A stretch of 64,000 nucleotides of DNA, taken from positions 119,977,745 to 120,041,744 of the forward strand of contig CM071568.1 of NCBI GenBank assembly GCA_036426205.1, written 5' to 3'. Origin of the DNA: Ascaphus truei. Taxonomy: Eukaryota > Chordata > Amphibia > Anura > Ascaphidae. The notes beneath the pieces are model-generated. The model was not told where the DNA came from. It searched no databases and saw only the letters and a program-made list of their open reading frames with translations. How positions within the stretch are numbered: position 1 is the stretch's first letter; every line of letters begins with the position of its first letter. This document shows positions 43,738 to 56,257 of this stretch, piece after piece. Made by a program: the position numbers and the translations under genes.

Positions 43738-43762
43738 GTTCTCCATTTTGGGAGAACCGGTT
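43738..43762 (+). other. Short hairpin after the ORF
   Basis: GGTTCTCC and GGGAGAACC form a stem around ATTTT directly after the stop codon. A splice-acceptor-like GTGTGCTGTTTCCCAG follows at about 43808-43825. Either could act in the element's RNA; neither is proven. Confidence 0.4.
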
Positions 43763-43897
43763 GTGTTGTCCATTAACTACCTCATTACGCAATGTATATG
43801 ACTCATACTGTGTGCTGTTTCCCAGGTTGTTCGCCACAGGATGGGTCTGCTAAAACTAGGTCCAAGTGGGGACCATTGGATTCTACCATAAGGAGAG

Positions 43898-44640
43898 TGT
43901 AGCCCCTGTAAACAGCACGGTCTATACCTATCTTCCTCCTACTGTGGTAAGTCCTGTTAAGGGCAGGCCCCAGTAGTTATCATGGGTTTTCCCCCCTTCC
44001 TAGCCCTGCCCTGAGTGGTAGACGCAGGCCCCGGACTCTGCTGCAGGCACGAGACAGAGGGGTGTGGGGCTGACTCTATATTTAGCAGCCGCTCCTGTAA
44101 GTGACAGTTCTGTTAGTGCTGGGCGAGTTCGAGTCCTGTGCTGTCCGAGGAGTTGGGGGAGACAGTGCGGTCTCACCTGTGCAGCCGTGCAGGAGCAGAG
44201 AGAGGAGTGGAGAGACTCAGCCCCTTTTAGTAGAGCTGATAGTACCATAGACCTGTTGGACCAATGCCCCTCACCCCGCTGCTGGGGGTGATGGGGAGAA
44301 TCCAGTCCCCACCCAGAGGCTAACCTCTGAGGTGGGCTGCGGGGTATTGACGCCCCAGCCCAGACCATCCTGTCGGAGGAGAGACATGGAGGAAAGGAGA
44401 GGAGGAGAGTGAATACCGGGGCTTTACTGTTGTTGTGGCTGCTGGACGCCACTACATTTGGAGTCGCTGATCTGATCAATAAAGAGACTATACTTTTATA
44501 TGAAGACTGCGTTGTGAGTTTGGAGCATTCAACCCCTGTACCAGGGAGGTTCTTCTGTATGGGTCCTATCCCATATTCCTGGGAGTATAGAAGATGGAGG
44601 CACTGCACCACTAAGAAATCATGGAGGCTACCACCCCCCA
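43898..44640 (+). repeat. 3' LTR, 743 bp, plus-strand element
   Basis: Complete LTR with TATA-like CTATATTTA at about 44075, an AATAAA at 44478-44483, TG start and CA end. It is highly similar to 40264-40863 outside the indels described there. The near-identity suggests that the element is not very old even though its ORF has three stops. Confidence 0.85.
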
Positions 44641-46454
44641 CCTTTATGTTAGAAAAAGATGTTTTCATTTTTGAGAAAGCGCTTTAAACTCTGCAGCAAG
44701 ATGACACGTCACTATACAAATCTGAATGAAGCATATAGCATATAAATACATATGTTACTTCAGTTTACGTCATTCTTCTGTACATCTACATGAAATCCTG
44801 TGATAATAAAACTTTGAGGCGCCCTCTGCTTGAATCCATTCACTTTACATACTTAGTGCATTGTCCTTTTTATATTGATCATGAAGAGTGCTATATAAAC
44901 ATGATGGGTTGATATATATATTGTGACACATTTGACAATGTAAATGATTTACCTAGAAAATGTGGCTAACTTTAAAAAGAAGTAATTCTGAAGTCCATAA
45001 ATCTTTCCTCCATCTGCCAAAGGTTTGTCTTCTTATTGTAATAACTCTACTGTTTTCAAAAATCTGTTCATGCTTTATAGGAACTGCTGCTTCTCTATTT
45101 CTTTCTTCTTCTTTTTTTTTTTTTTACATCTAAGTCTGTAAACTATGATGTATGTGTCTCGCCCTGAATAACGTTATTATATGATGCTGCTGAAGCACTG
45201 AATAGCTTGGCTGTGGACTGCTGAACTCTTTGAATGTAATTGTTTTAACACCATGAAATGAAGTAATGCATAAAATTGATAATAAACGGATATCTCTCTG
45301 CCTCCGCATGTAAATGAGCACTTAGCACCAGGGCACAGATGCCACCATTGTTTCCCCACTGAAATTGACAAAGTAAGTGAAAATATCTACCAAGAGCTTG
45401 AAAAGTACGGTAGCTGCATTTTCATTATTTAAGATTTTTCACAGAGTTGGAAACAGGGCAGTCTAGCCAGCTTTTGAAAGGAGTATGTCTAATGCCAGTC
45501 TGGTATGTACTAGTATACATTCTTGTACAGACAAAGTTAACAAAATAATTATCGCTATTTTTTTTCTTTACTGATGTTATATCAACAGCACGAAACATTT
45601 TGCAAAAAAATGATATCTTAGATAAGCCATTTACATAATTTTTCTCAGTCATGATTGAACTAAAAAAATGTTTTACCTTTGTCTGCCTGTTTTTTGTTTT
45701 GTTACAGAAATGTCATGTTTCTTAATATGTTTACTGTAAAACGTCTTTTTTTTCTTTTATATTATCATCATACCTACTGTAGCATGCTAATGCTTGATTA
45801 ATGTTTCTAAAAATACATGTATTTACATTTTGTGAATGGAGGTATACATTTATGACTAGGACAAGAAAAACTTTACATGCAACAAGCATTGAACCGACAA
45901 AGGAAACAACACAGTGATTTAACAATCTATTTTTTTCTTCTCACACGTTTACAGTTTCCAAATAGTAAAATAGCTAATAGCTAGTAATAGAGAATGCTAA
46001 GATTATATAAATATGAATGATGCATATTTTATTATGGAAGCAAATACTTTCCTGTTCATTGTTTTCTGGAGCACATGAGGACTAATGTGCAAGGAAGATA
46101 TCAGAAACATTATATTGCAAAAGCTGATATCTCTGCAGTGGAATCTTTAAATATTTGGGATTTCAGCAATGCTTGAGGTTGTCTATACTACCTGCAACTA
46201 TTATCTATATTGCCTTATACTACCTTTCCCTAATTTGCTGTCTAAACCCAGGTTTCTATCCCTTCCACAGTGTTTTAATCCTGCAAGTCTGCACTAGTCT
46301 TCTAGCCATCGCTACATATTCATTCATCCCTGGTTTACATTACTGGTCTGGAATACCAGCCCTTTGGGCTTTTCATGTTCAAAATCTTTCTATTTCTTCT
46401 TCTATTTCTTCTCATCTTATTTTCTGTCCCTTTACAACTAGTACTTTAAAGCAC
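44641..46454. other. AT-rich intergenic DNA
   Basis: No gene or classified repeat. A poly-T run of about 18 occurs at 45108-45126. Confidence 0.5.
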
Positions 46455-46523
46455 TTCCTTATCCTCTCCTGTGAGTTCTTTATAACTGATCGTGTTAAAG
46501 AAGTCACAGGAGAGGATAAGGAA
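46455..46523. repeat. Foldback at the CR1 copy 2 junction
   Basis: A perfect 20-bp inverted repeat (46455-46474 with 46504-46523, containing CTTATCCTCTCCTGTGA) is extended inwards by five paired bases after one mismatch, with a loop of about 19 bp. It lies immediately upstream of the first CR1-homologous base. Confidence 0.9.
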
Positions 46524-46534
46524 CTATTTAATAA

Positions 46535-48470
46535 CAAAAAAATTAGAAAAGAAAGTATAGGACCCTTTGAGTGTGAGATGGGTAGGCAGATTATTGGCGA
46601 TAAGGAAAAAGCAGAGGCATTAAACAAATTCTTTGCCTCTGTGTTTACCAGGGAATAATCAAGTTCAATAGTAGTGCCGCAGGAGGAAGCCACAACCGCC
46701 ATATTAATGAACAATTGGTTAACTGAGGAAGAAGTTCATAGGCAGCTTGAAAATTTTTAAGTAAACAAGGCCCCTGGCCCCGATGGCATACATCCAAGAG
46801 TTCTCAAGGAGTTAAGTTCAGTAATAGCCAAACCATTATATTTAATATTCAAGGACTCAATTTCCACAGGCTCAGTACCACAAGATTGGCGTAAAGCAGA
46901 TGTGGTGCCTATATTTAAAAAGGGAGCTAGATCACAACCAGGAAATTACAGACCTGTAAGCCTGACTTCAATAGTGGGGAAACTACTTGAAGGTTTAATA
47001 CGGGATAATATTCAGGAATACCTACTGGAAAACAAAATTAGTAGTAATAGTCAGAATGGATTTATTTGAAGGATTATGCCAAACTAAACTTATTTGTTTC
47101 TTTGGGAGGTAAGTAGGAAATAAGACCAGGGTAAAGCAGTTGATGTGGTCTACTTAGATTTGGAAAGGCTTTTGATACGGTTCCACACAAGAGGTTGGTG
47201 TACAAAATAAAGCAAATTGGACTCAGTAAAAATATATTCACCTGGATTGAAAACTGGTTGAAGGATAGACAATAGTGGTTTGTCATAAATGGATATTGTT
47301 CAGGTTGGGCTAAGGTCGTATGTGGAGGGCCTCAGGGATCGGTACTGGGACCCCTGCTTTTTAACTTGTTTTTTAATGACCTTCAGGTTGAGATCAAGAG
47401 CAAAGTCTCCATCTTTGCTGATAATACTAAATTGTGTAAGGTAATAGAATCAGAGAAGGATGTAATTTCTCTCCAGAAGGACTTGGAGAGACTGGAAACT
47501 TGGACAGGTAAATGGCAGATTTAATACAGATAAATGTAAGGTTATGCATTTGGGAAGCAAGAATAAACAGGCGACACAAATTAAATGGGGATAAATTGGG
47601 GGAATTCTTGATGGAAAATAATTTAGGAGTGCTTGTAGACAACAGGCTTAGCAATAGTGCCCAAAGTCATGCAGTAGCTACAAAGGCAAACAATCTCTTA
47701 TCTTGCATTAAACAGGCTATGGATGGAAGGGAAGTAAACATAATTATGCCCCTTTACAAAGCATTAGTAAGACCACACCTTGAATATGGAGTACAATTTT
47801 GGGCACCACTCCTTAGAAAAGACATTATGGAACTAGAGAGAGTGCAGAGAAGAGCCACCAAATTAATAAAGGAATGTCCAATCTAACTTATGGGGAAGGA
47901 TAGCTAAATTAGATTTATTTACATTAGAAAATAAGTTTTTAAGAGGGGATATGAAAACTATATACAAATATATTCGGGGTAGTACAGGGAGCTTTCAAAA
48001 GAACTATTCATCCCAAGGGAAGTACAAAGGACACAGGGGCATCCCTTGATGGTTGGAGGAAAGGAGATTTCACAGCAACAAAGGAAAGGGTTCTTTACAG
48101 TAACGGCAGTTAAAATGTGGAAGTCATTACCCATGGAGACTGTGATGGCAGATACAATATATTTGTTCAAAAAAAGGTTGGACATCTTTGTAGAAAGGAA
48201 AGTTATACAGGGATATAACAAATAAGTAAGCATGGGAAGAATGTTGATCCAGGGAATAATCCGATTGCCAATTCTTGGAGTTAGGAAGGAATTTATTTTT
48301 CCCCTTATGAGATTTCATTGGTTGATATGACACTGGGGGTTTTTTTTTTGTTTGCCTTCCTCTGGATCAATAAGGAAGTATAGGATAAAGTATCTGTTGC
48401 CAAAATGTAACATAGGTTGAACTTTATGGACATATGTCTTTTTTCAACCTCATCTACTATGTAACTATGA
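46535..48470 (+). pseudogene. CR1-clade LINE copy 2, truncated and decayed
   Basis: Homology with copy 1 begins at about 46535 (equivalent to about 4285 there) and runs to the octamer tail. Readable pieces are ECEMGRQIIGDKEKAEALNK, APGPDGIHPRVLKEL in a shifted frame, a degraded [14 protein letters not shown] and FADNTKL in place of FADDTKL, so the second catalytic Asp is changed to Asn. Then comes a good block from 47512 to 47886 with SNSAQSHAVATKANNLLSCI and VRPHLEYGVQFWAPLL. Several stops and frameshifts occur. The 3' hairpin GGTTGAAC...TTCAACC is at about 48414-48448. Confidence 0.85.
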
Positions 48471-49237
48471 AATCCCACCTTTCAACTTTTTCTACTTAAA
48501 ACTATTCCAAATGTTGTTACTAAAATAGTCCCATTATCACCTAGAGTAGATCAGTGGAGCAAAGGCTCCACCCCTATTTAGTTCAGTAGCTTGGCTCCTT
48601 GTAAGTATCTGTATTAAGTACAGTAGAATAATATCTCTCTTGTTCATAGCTCTAAATTCCTTTGCCCCTCTATAAATTGTAGTTCTACTTTCCTGTTATT
48701 CCCCTTCTCACCTCAGTGCTTTGCTCAAGTTTCCTCCTCTTGTCTCTGTCCAAAGTGTCTCCAGCTCTTTCTCTTATAGTATTTTCCCCTTACATTCTAC
48801 CTTTACACCTTATATCTGATATTTTTCTTTTATTGAGACATTTCAGTGTCATAGAACCACCACTGCTATAGGGTAATCTCAACAAAGGTGCACACATAAT
48901 TTGTGTTCCAATTACATTTCTAAATCAGTTATATTTATTCCTACTAGTTCCATACTGTATGTCTCATTTATCAAACCGATGACATTTTTCTTCTCGTGTA
49001 CTTCAATATTAATAATCATGTTGAGAATCACTAAACAGATTTTGATGATAAGTATTTTAATACAAATTATATACTGTACTTATCAAAACCAGGCTGCAAA
49101 ACTGTATGAAACAAATTTCAAGAATTTCAGGGACAACCATCAAATCCATCAGACAAGCCTAGTGATCCTGGGAATGCAGCCAGAGAACCATTGCATTAGA
49201 CTTTAGAATGTTTGCAGCAGTTACGTTTTTTTCCTTA
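48471..49237. other. AT-rich intergenic DNA
   Basis: Nothing recognisable beyond short T-rich runs. Confidence 0.5.
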
Positions 49238-51440
49238 TGTATTGTATTTATGTCTTTATTTATATAGCGCCATTAATGTACATAGCGCTTCACAGTAGTA
49301 ATACATGTGGTAATCGAATAAATAACAGATAATATAAATAACAGATCATGGGAATAAGTGCTTTAGTCATAAACATAACATTAAGGAAGAGGAGTCCCTG
49401 CCCCGAGGAGCTTACAATCTAATTGGTAGGTAGGGAGAACGTACAGAGACAGTAAGAGGGAGTTCTGGTAAGTGCGTCTGCAGGGGGCCAAGCTTTATTT
49501 ATCATGTGTTCAGAATATCCACAGTGCTATTCGTATGCTTCTTTAAGCAAGTGTGTCTTAAGGTGGGTCTTAAAGGTGGATAGAGAGGGTGCTAGTCGGG
49601 TACTGAGGGGAAGGGCATTCCAGAGGTGTGGGGCAGTCAGTGAAAAAGGTTTAAGGCGGGAGAGGGCTTTAGATAAAAAGGGGGTAGAAAGAAGACATCC
49701 TTGAGCAGAACGCAAGAGTCGGGATGGTACATAGCGAGAAATTAGGGCTGAGATGTAAGGAGGGGCAGAAGAGTGTAAAGCTTTAAAAGTGAGGAGAAGA
49801 ATGGAGTGTGAGATGCGGGATTTGATTGGAAGCCAGGAGAGGGATTTCAGGAGGGGAGATGCTGAGACAGATCTAGGAAAGAGTAGAGTGATTCTGGCAG
49901 CAGCATTTAGGATAGATTGTAGGGGAGACAGGTGAGAGGCAGGAAGGCCGGACAGCAGGAAGTTACAGTAATCAAGACGGGAGAGAATGAGGGCCTGAGT
50001 CAGAGTTTTAGCAGTCGAGCAACAGAGGAAAGGGCGTATCTTTGTTATATTGCGGAGGAAAAAGCGACAAGTTTTAGAAATGTTTTGAATGTGAGGGGCG
50101 AATGTGAGAGTTGAGTCGAGTGTGACCCCTAGGCAGCATGCTTGGGCTACTGGGTGAATGATCGTAGTTTCAACAGTAATGTGGAAGGAGGTAGTAGGGC
50201 CAGGTTTGGGAGGAAGTATGAGAGCTCTGTTTTAGCCATGTTGAGTTTAAGGCGACAGACGGCCATCCAGGTTGATATAGCAGAGAGACATTCAGAAACT
50301 TTGGTCTGTATAGCAGGTGTAAGGTCGGGTGTTGAAAAGTATATTTGTGTGTCGTCAGCATAGAGGTGATATTTAAACCCAAAGGATGTTATTAGGTCAC
50401 CTAGAGAGAGTGTGTACAGAGAAAAGAGAAGAGGTCCCAGGACAGAGCCCTGGGGTACCCCCACAGAGAGATCAATAGAGGAGGAGGATGTGTTAGCAGA
50501 AGAGACACTGAAAGTACGATGGGAGAGGTAGGATGAGATCCAGGATAGAGCTTTGTTCCGAATACCAAGAGTATGGAGAATGTGAAGGAGAAGAGGGTGA
50601 TCCACAGTATCAAATGCTGCAGAGAGGTCGAGTAATATGAGCAGAGTGTAATGACCCCTGTCTTTGGCAGCATGGAGGTCGTCAGTTATTTTAGTGAGGG
50701 CTGTTTCCGTGGAGTGAGCAGTGCGGAAGCCAGATTGTAGAAGGTCTAGGAGAGAATAGGTGTTGAGAAAATGGAGCAAGCGAGAGAATACAAGACGTTC
50801 AAGGAGTTTAGAGGCAAAAGGCAGGAGGGAGACAGGTCGATAGTTAGAAAGACAGGTAGGGTCAAGCTTGCTGTTTTTGAGTAATGGTATGACTGTTGCA
50901 ATGTTTTAAGGAGGATGGAAAGGTTCCAGAGCAGAGGGAGGAGTTAAAAATGTGTGTGAGCGTAGGGATTATAGTAGGAGCAAGAGGTTTTAGGAGATGG
51001 GAGGGAATGGGGTCAAGAGGGCAAGTGGTAGAGGGAGAAAGGGCGATCAACAGCGACACATCCTCCTCTGAGACAGTGGAAAAAGAGTCAAGGAAGGCAG
51101 GAGGAGAGTTAGGAAGAGGTGTAGGATGGGAAGAAGAAACAGAGGGGATGTTCTAACGTATGGATTCCACCTTTTCCTTAAAATAGTCAGCAAAGTCCTG
51201 AGCGGAGATGGAGGAAGGAGAGGCAGCTGCGGGTGGTTTGAGTAGAGTATCAAAGACAGAGAACAGTCGGCGTGGGTTAGACTTGTGCATGTTGATTAGT
51301 GCAGAAATGTAGGCTTGTTTAGCTTGCGAGAGGGCAGAGTTGAAACAGGATAGCATAAATTTGTAGTGAAGGAAGTCTGCGAGAGTGTGAGACTTATTCC
51401 AGAGGCGTTCAGAGGAACGAGTGGAGGAATGCAGCATGCG
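49238..51440 (-). mobile_element. L2-clade LINE copy 2
   Basis: On the minus strand it runs from a pre-reverse-transcriptase region (51437 downwards) to the 3' UTR at 49238, with the same 3' end as copy 1 (minus-strand GCGCTATATAAATAAAGACAT). It is longer at the 5' side than copy 1 by about 650 bp but still lacks the endonuclease. Confidence 0.85.
49527..51437 (-). pseudogene. L2 ORF2 part: linker, reverse transcriptase and C-terminus
   Basis: Pieces in order on the minus strand: a linker with FNSALSQAKQAYISALINMH and SNPRRLFSVFDTLL (51437-51156), CPLDPIPSHLLKPLAPTIIP (about 51000), the reverse transcriptase with [75 protein letters not shown] and YADDTQIYF (50779-50340), and the C-terminus APHLWNALPLSTRL (49527-49715). 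Frameshifts near 50150 and 50880 and a stop near 51153 break it. It preserves the arginine lost in copy 1. Confidence 0.85.
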
Positions 51441-52666
51441 TGTATACTATCTTGTGTAGTTCAATTTTTATGTGTAATTCATTATATTGTATATATCTAT
51501 TTTCTACTTTAAATCAATGCATACATATTGATTCTTATAAATACATCATTAAATACCATAGTTGATACAGATGTAGCCAACATTATTGCAGCACACCAGT
51601 GAGAGAAGTAGCCATTGTTTTGAATCACAGAATAAACGAGAAAACTCGGGGCAACGCACAGCCAAAGGAGCTAGGGTCAAAATAAGTGTTGGAGAATCTT
51701 TATTCTCTTCACATGAATAAAAAAGAGGCACAAAAACCCTACTAGGCATTTCGCATCAGTTGGTGCTTAATCTCCGTGGTGGAGACTCCATGAGTGGATG
51801 TAGAAGATAAAAAGTTAGTTTACATTTCTTCCAAATACTAAATGGTGTCTTACTATAGATATGTATCTATGGAAACTTTTTAATGAGGTTATTGGGGAGC
51901 AGATTCCAATAGTGTTTGCATACCTTACCTCTAAAGACAATCAAATAACTTATTCAGAAGAGTGTAAGACCCATTCAAGATGGTATTGTTTATTTCACCC
52001 ACTCAGAAGGGAGGCCACTAAACTTGACTAAACTTGATCCATTTAAACTTGACTAAAGTACTTAGCATTGAGTTTTCCTTTGAAGTACTTAAGCACCTAC
52101 TGTATACGCAACCTTTGCTACATTGTTTTGAATCAGCCACATGCAAGAAGGGGGTAGGGCTATCATGTTATTTTACATACAGGAGGTTGCAATAACATTG
52201 GCAATATTTGTGTGTCTTTCTGTTGCAGCCTTAATGTTTGATTTATCTACCCCGTATGTCCTAATCTGATGCAGTGTACTCTATTAATACTTCCATATTT
52301 TGTCCTATATATTCCTTTTTTCAAAATTGTACTACATTTCACTGGTCCCTGGCAGTAGATGTGCAATTTCTCACAGTTCACTTTGGAAACACTTTCACAA
52401 ATTTTTCAACAAATTCTAATACTCTTAAAAGACTTTGCCAAAACTAAAAAAAAAATTCTATTTTACCACAACATTTTTCAATTTTCACAAGATTTTTGAA
52501 AATCATTTATAAGCGCTGCTAGAGCTAGATAACATCCATATCGGTTTTCAGTGTTGGAGGAACCTGATTTACTGTATACTGCTTGTACACAAATGTGTTA
52601 AGAGCCTGAAATATAAAGTTCCCAACAAGTATACACAGCGCACCTAAAAGTAACGCAAAAGTGCTT
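51441..52666. other. Intergenic DNA with a possible retroelement end
   Basis: Mostly AT-rich without features. On the minus strand at 51735-51760 the sequence ACTGATGCGAAATGCCTAG resembles a hammerhead core that has lost stem II, and an AATAAAG (minus) lies near 51700. It may be a decayed Penelope-type terminal repeat. Confidence 0.3.
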
Positions 52667-52681
52667 AAAAAATGATCAAAG
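52667..52681. repeat. L1 target-site duplication, left copy
   Basis: AAAAAATGATCAAAG occurs here and again at 56539-56553 directly after the element's A-rich tail, an exact 15-bp match (the A-run blurs its left limit). Confidence 0.85.
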
Positions 52682-55600
52682 CTTGCCCTCACACAAGTAA
52701 CCAAAGACCCGGAGGGACGATATATTCTCCTCAAAGGCACACTGTCAGGCTCCCCCATAGCCATCCTCAACATCTACGCCCCGAACGCAAACCAGACCCA
52801 ATTCCTCCAGAACCTTCTTAGTACCCTTGACCGCCCGACGCTTTCCTCCCTCATCCTCGTTGGTGACGCAAATATGGTCCTTGACCCGGACCAAGATAGA
52901 TCAGCGCAGACAGCGGCCCCATACTCTAGCCAACTACAGAAAAAGGCCCAAAAGTTCCAGAATATTCTTAGAGAGTATTCGCTGACAGACATTTGGCGGA
53001 CCCAGCACGTGGGCCAGAGAGACTATTCCTTCTACTCAGCCCCCCATCAGTCTTACTCGCGGATCGACTACTTTCTGGGCACCAACAATGTACTCCAGGC
53101 ATCCTCCCACTCCGACATAGGCCCGATAACCTAGTCCGACCATGCCCCTATCATACTCACCCTCTCTCTGCCTTTCGTCAAGACAACAGTATATTCCTGG
53201 AAACTCAGCAACTCGCTTCTCAATGACCCACAAGTGATCAAGACAATTAAACAAAAACTGCGCACCTTTTTCCAGCTAAACAAAGGCTCCGTCCCTGCAG
53301 CAGCAATGCTCTGGGAAGCACACAAAGCCACCATAAGATGGGAACTCATATCCCTAGCCTCCTATAGGAAAAAAATAAAACAGAAAGCCCAGAAAGAACT
53401 AACCGAAAAAATCATAACGCTAGAGCAAATGCATAAACAATCCCAATCGAAAAAGGTGTTTAGAACCCTCGAGAAAGCGAGATCCGATCTAAAAATACTC
53501 CAACTTGACGAGGTAGAGAGAGCCCTGAAATGGACCAAACAGCGGTTCTATGATAGGGGTAACAAGGCGGACAAACTCCTGGCCTCAAAATTAAGAGGCA
53601 TTAAGACAAAGGCTCAGATAACAAAGATCAGAACCAAAAGTGGTCAAATCTCACATAATGAGAAAGATATCGCCCGTGAATTTGCAGAGTTCTATACCGA
53701 CCTCTACAACCTCCACCCCATCAACCAGTCAGACACCAATGATAAGAGTACCTCCGACTATCTAACCCAATGCAACCTCCCCTCCCTCTCACAAGAAGAA
53801 CTTGAGTTCTTAAACCAGAGCATAACCCAAGAAGAGCTAGATAATGCAATATCCTCACTCAAAATAGCAAAGACACCAGGACCGGATGGCTTTACCAACG
53901 GTTACTATAAAAAATTAACAAAATTCCTATCACCCTACCTCCTAGAAATGTTTAACTCATTTCTCCAAGGAGAACAAATTCCAGGCACTATGTCAGCGGC
54001 CAACTTGGCTATCATACATAAAGAGGGCAGGGACCCACTTCAATGTGGCAGCTACCGCCCCATTTCCCTACTGAACACTGACCTCAAACTTTTCAGCAAA
54101 ATCCTAGCAAACAGACTGAACCCTATTCTCCCAAGACTAATTCATATAGACCAGGTGGGATTTGTGTCAGGAAGACAGGCCTCTGACAACACCCGCAAAA
54201 TTATTGATATTATAGACCACGTGCACCTCAAACAGTCCCAGGCCTTGATACTCAGCCTCGACGCAGAGAAGGCCTTTGACCGGATCAAATGGTCCTACCT
54301 TGACCAGACGATGCGCCAGTTTGGCTTCTCAGGCCCATTCCTTGAAGGAGTCCGAGCCCTCTACACCAACCCCACGGCCTTATTAAAACTCCCGGGTGGC
54401 CGTTCCAACCCAATAAAAATCCAAAACGGTACTAGACAAGGTTGCCCCCTTTCCCCTTTACTCTTCGCCCTGTCCATAGAGCCCCTAGCCGCCAGAATCA
54501 GAACTGACCCATCCGTAAAGGGAATCCTAGTCGGCGACAGGGAGTATAAAATCTCCCTGTTCGCCGACGACATCATCCTTACCCTATCAGACCCCCTCAC
54601 TTCCCTCCCCAACCTAGAAAAACTGTTAGCCCAATTTGGCCACCTCTCAGACTACAAAGTCAATACAGACAAGTCAGAGGCTCTCAATATATCACTGCCG
54701 AACCCCGTATGGACATCCCTACAAAAGAAATTTAAGTATAGATGGAATAGCGCCCATATTAAGTATCTAGGGGTTAAAATAGCGAGCTCATATGGCTCGC
54801 TATATCAATCCAATTACCCTCCCCTCTTTCGTCAAATCATAAGAGACCTCGAGACTTGGCAGTCCCACCAAATATCATGGTTTGGAAGAATAATATCCAC
54901 TAAAATGAATATCCTCCCCCGCCTGCTTTACTATTTTCAGACCCTCCCTGTCCCCGTCCCATTAGCAGATCTAAGGAATATTCAGTCCCATATTCTGCGC
55001 TTCATTTGGCAACAACGGAGAGCCAGGGTCCCACGGTCGGTACTCATGGCGTCGAGGACAAGAGGGGGTCTGGGGGCGCCGGACGTGGTCCGATACTATC
55101 GGGCAGCGCATCTGAGACAGGCGGTGGTTTGGAACAACCCCCCAGCCTCCAATTGCTGGCTGGAGATAGAGACCTTCCACGCGTCCCCGACTCCCCTCTC
55201 AGCCCTGCTTTGGACTTACGCCCGCAAGGGTAGGAGGCCCACGAGACTCAGCCTTGGAGCAATGAGATGCACGTGGTCGACATGGTTGAAAACCAAAGGG
55301 AAATATGGCCTAGCTTCAACCCCCTCTCAATTGACCCCTCTATTCGGGAACCCGGATTTCCCGCCCGGTTGCTCCCGACCCCAATTCAGCCAATTTCAAG
55401 GCCTAAACATCAGAGTGGTTGCGGACTTGCTGGAAGGCGATGAGGTCATGCCCCTCCGAGAACTACGAATCAAATTAACGTCCCCTGATCTCCCTATATT
55501 CCAATACCTACAGATTCGTCACTTCTTGAGAACCCTATCCCCTAGCTTAAAATTCCCACCGTGCTCCAGATTTGAGACCCTCTGCCTCAGAGGCGAGTAC

Positions 55601-56257
55601 CAAAGAGGCCTCATCTCTGGGATATATAAAACATTAGAGGCGGCCCAACCCACCCCTAATCACGCATATATGCAAAGGTGGAGCCAAGACCTAAACACCA
55701 ACATAGATGTAGAGGACTGGGAGGATATCTGGGAGGCAGCCTCCAAAACTTCAATTTGTTCTATCACAAAAGAAAATATTTACAAAATATTATTCCACTG
55801 GTACCTGACCCCGAGCAGACTGAACCAGATCTATCCAGCTACTCCTGACGACTGCTGGAGGGGATGTGGTCAAAGGGGGGACATGCCCCACATTTGGTGG
55901 ACATGCCCGGAGATCCAAAAATTCTGGACCCGGATCCAGGGCCTGCTGACCGAGACCCTGGATATAGAGATACCCCTGGAACCCCTGACCTACGTGCTGG
56001 GAAAACCAGTCGACGACCTCCCCCCCCCTATAACTAGGCTCATGGCAGCGATCCTGACGGCCGCCAGATGCTGCATAGCAGCAGCCTGGAAGAAAATCAA
56101 AGCCCCAGCCAGAAGAACGGTAATCACTAGGGTAAATCAAATTATGGGTATGGAAAGATTAACGGCAATGCTGAAGCAAAAAATGCCGCAATTCTACTCG
56201 ACATGGGAACCTTGGCCAGGATCAGACTCTCTGTCCATCACAGTCACAGTATCATAG
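52682..56257 (+). CDS. L1 ORF2 fragment: endonuclease, reverse transcriptase, Cys motif
   Basis: One frame of about 1191 codons is broken only by TAG at 53132-53134, just before SDHAPI. Endonuclease motifs: LNIYAPN, VGDANMVLDPDQDRS (the usual Phe of GDFN is Ala), SRIDYFLG and SDHAPI. Reverse transcriptase: KTPGPDGFTNGYYKK, YRPISLLNTDLKLFSKIL, GFVSGRQASDNTRKII, LSLDAEKAFDRIKW, GTRQGCPLSPLLFALSIEPL and FADDIILTL (Asp pair at 54566-54571). The C-terminal CX3CX7HX4C motif is exact (Cys 55853, Cys 55865, His 55889, Cys 55904). The enzyme copies its RNA at a nicked target. The N-terminal part of the endonuclease is missing, so the copy cannot move by itself. Downstream of the stop an internal GTG at 53234 is not a real start. 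Confidence 0.9.

Larger units (their letters stand above)
40264..44640 (+). mobile_element. LTR element with RT-less ORF, plus-strand copy
   Basis: Order: 5' LTR (40264-40863), a leader of 260 bp, one frame of 871 codons (41124-43736), a purine-rich AAGGAGAG tract directly before the 3' LTR (43890-43897), and the 3' LTR (43898-44640). LTRs start TGTAGCCCC and end in CA. The flanks ACTTG (40259-40263) and CCTTT (44641-44645) agree only in the middle three bases, so the target-site duplication is unproven. No protease, reverse transcriptase, RNase H or integrase motif appears in any frame. No obvious tRNA primer site TGG follows the 5' LTR. Confidence 0.8.

Noticed and set aside
46155..46658. 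A 167-codon frame mixing a hydrophobic N-terminus with CR1 sequence.
   Set aside because: The CR1 part starts at about 46535; the N-terminal part is chance read-through of flanking AT-rich DNA.
51735..51765. A third hammerhead motif on the minus strand (CTGATGCGAAATGCC).
   Set aside because: Stem II is missing and box 1 is incomplete, so it can at best be a decayed relative.
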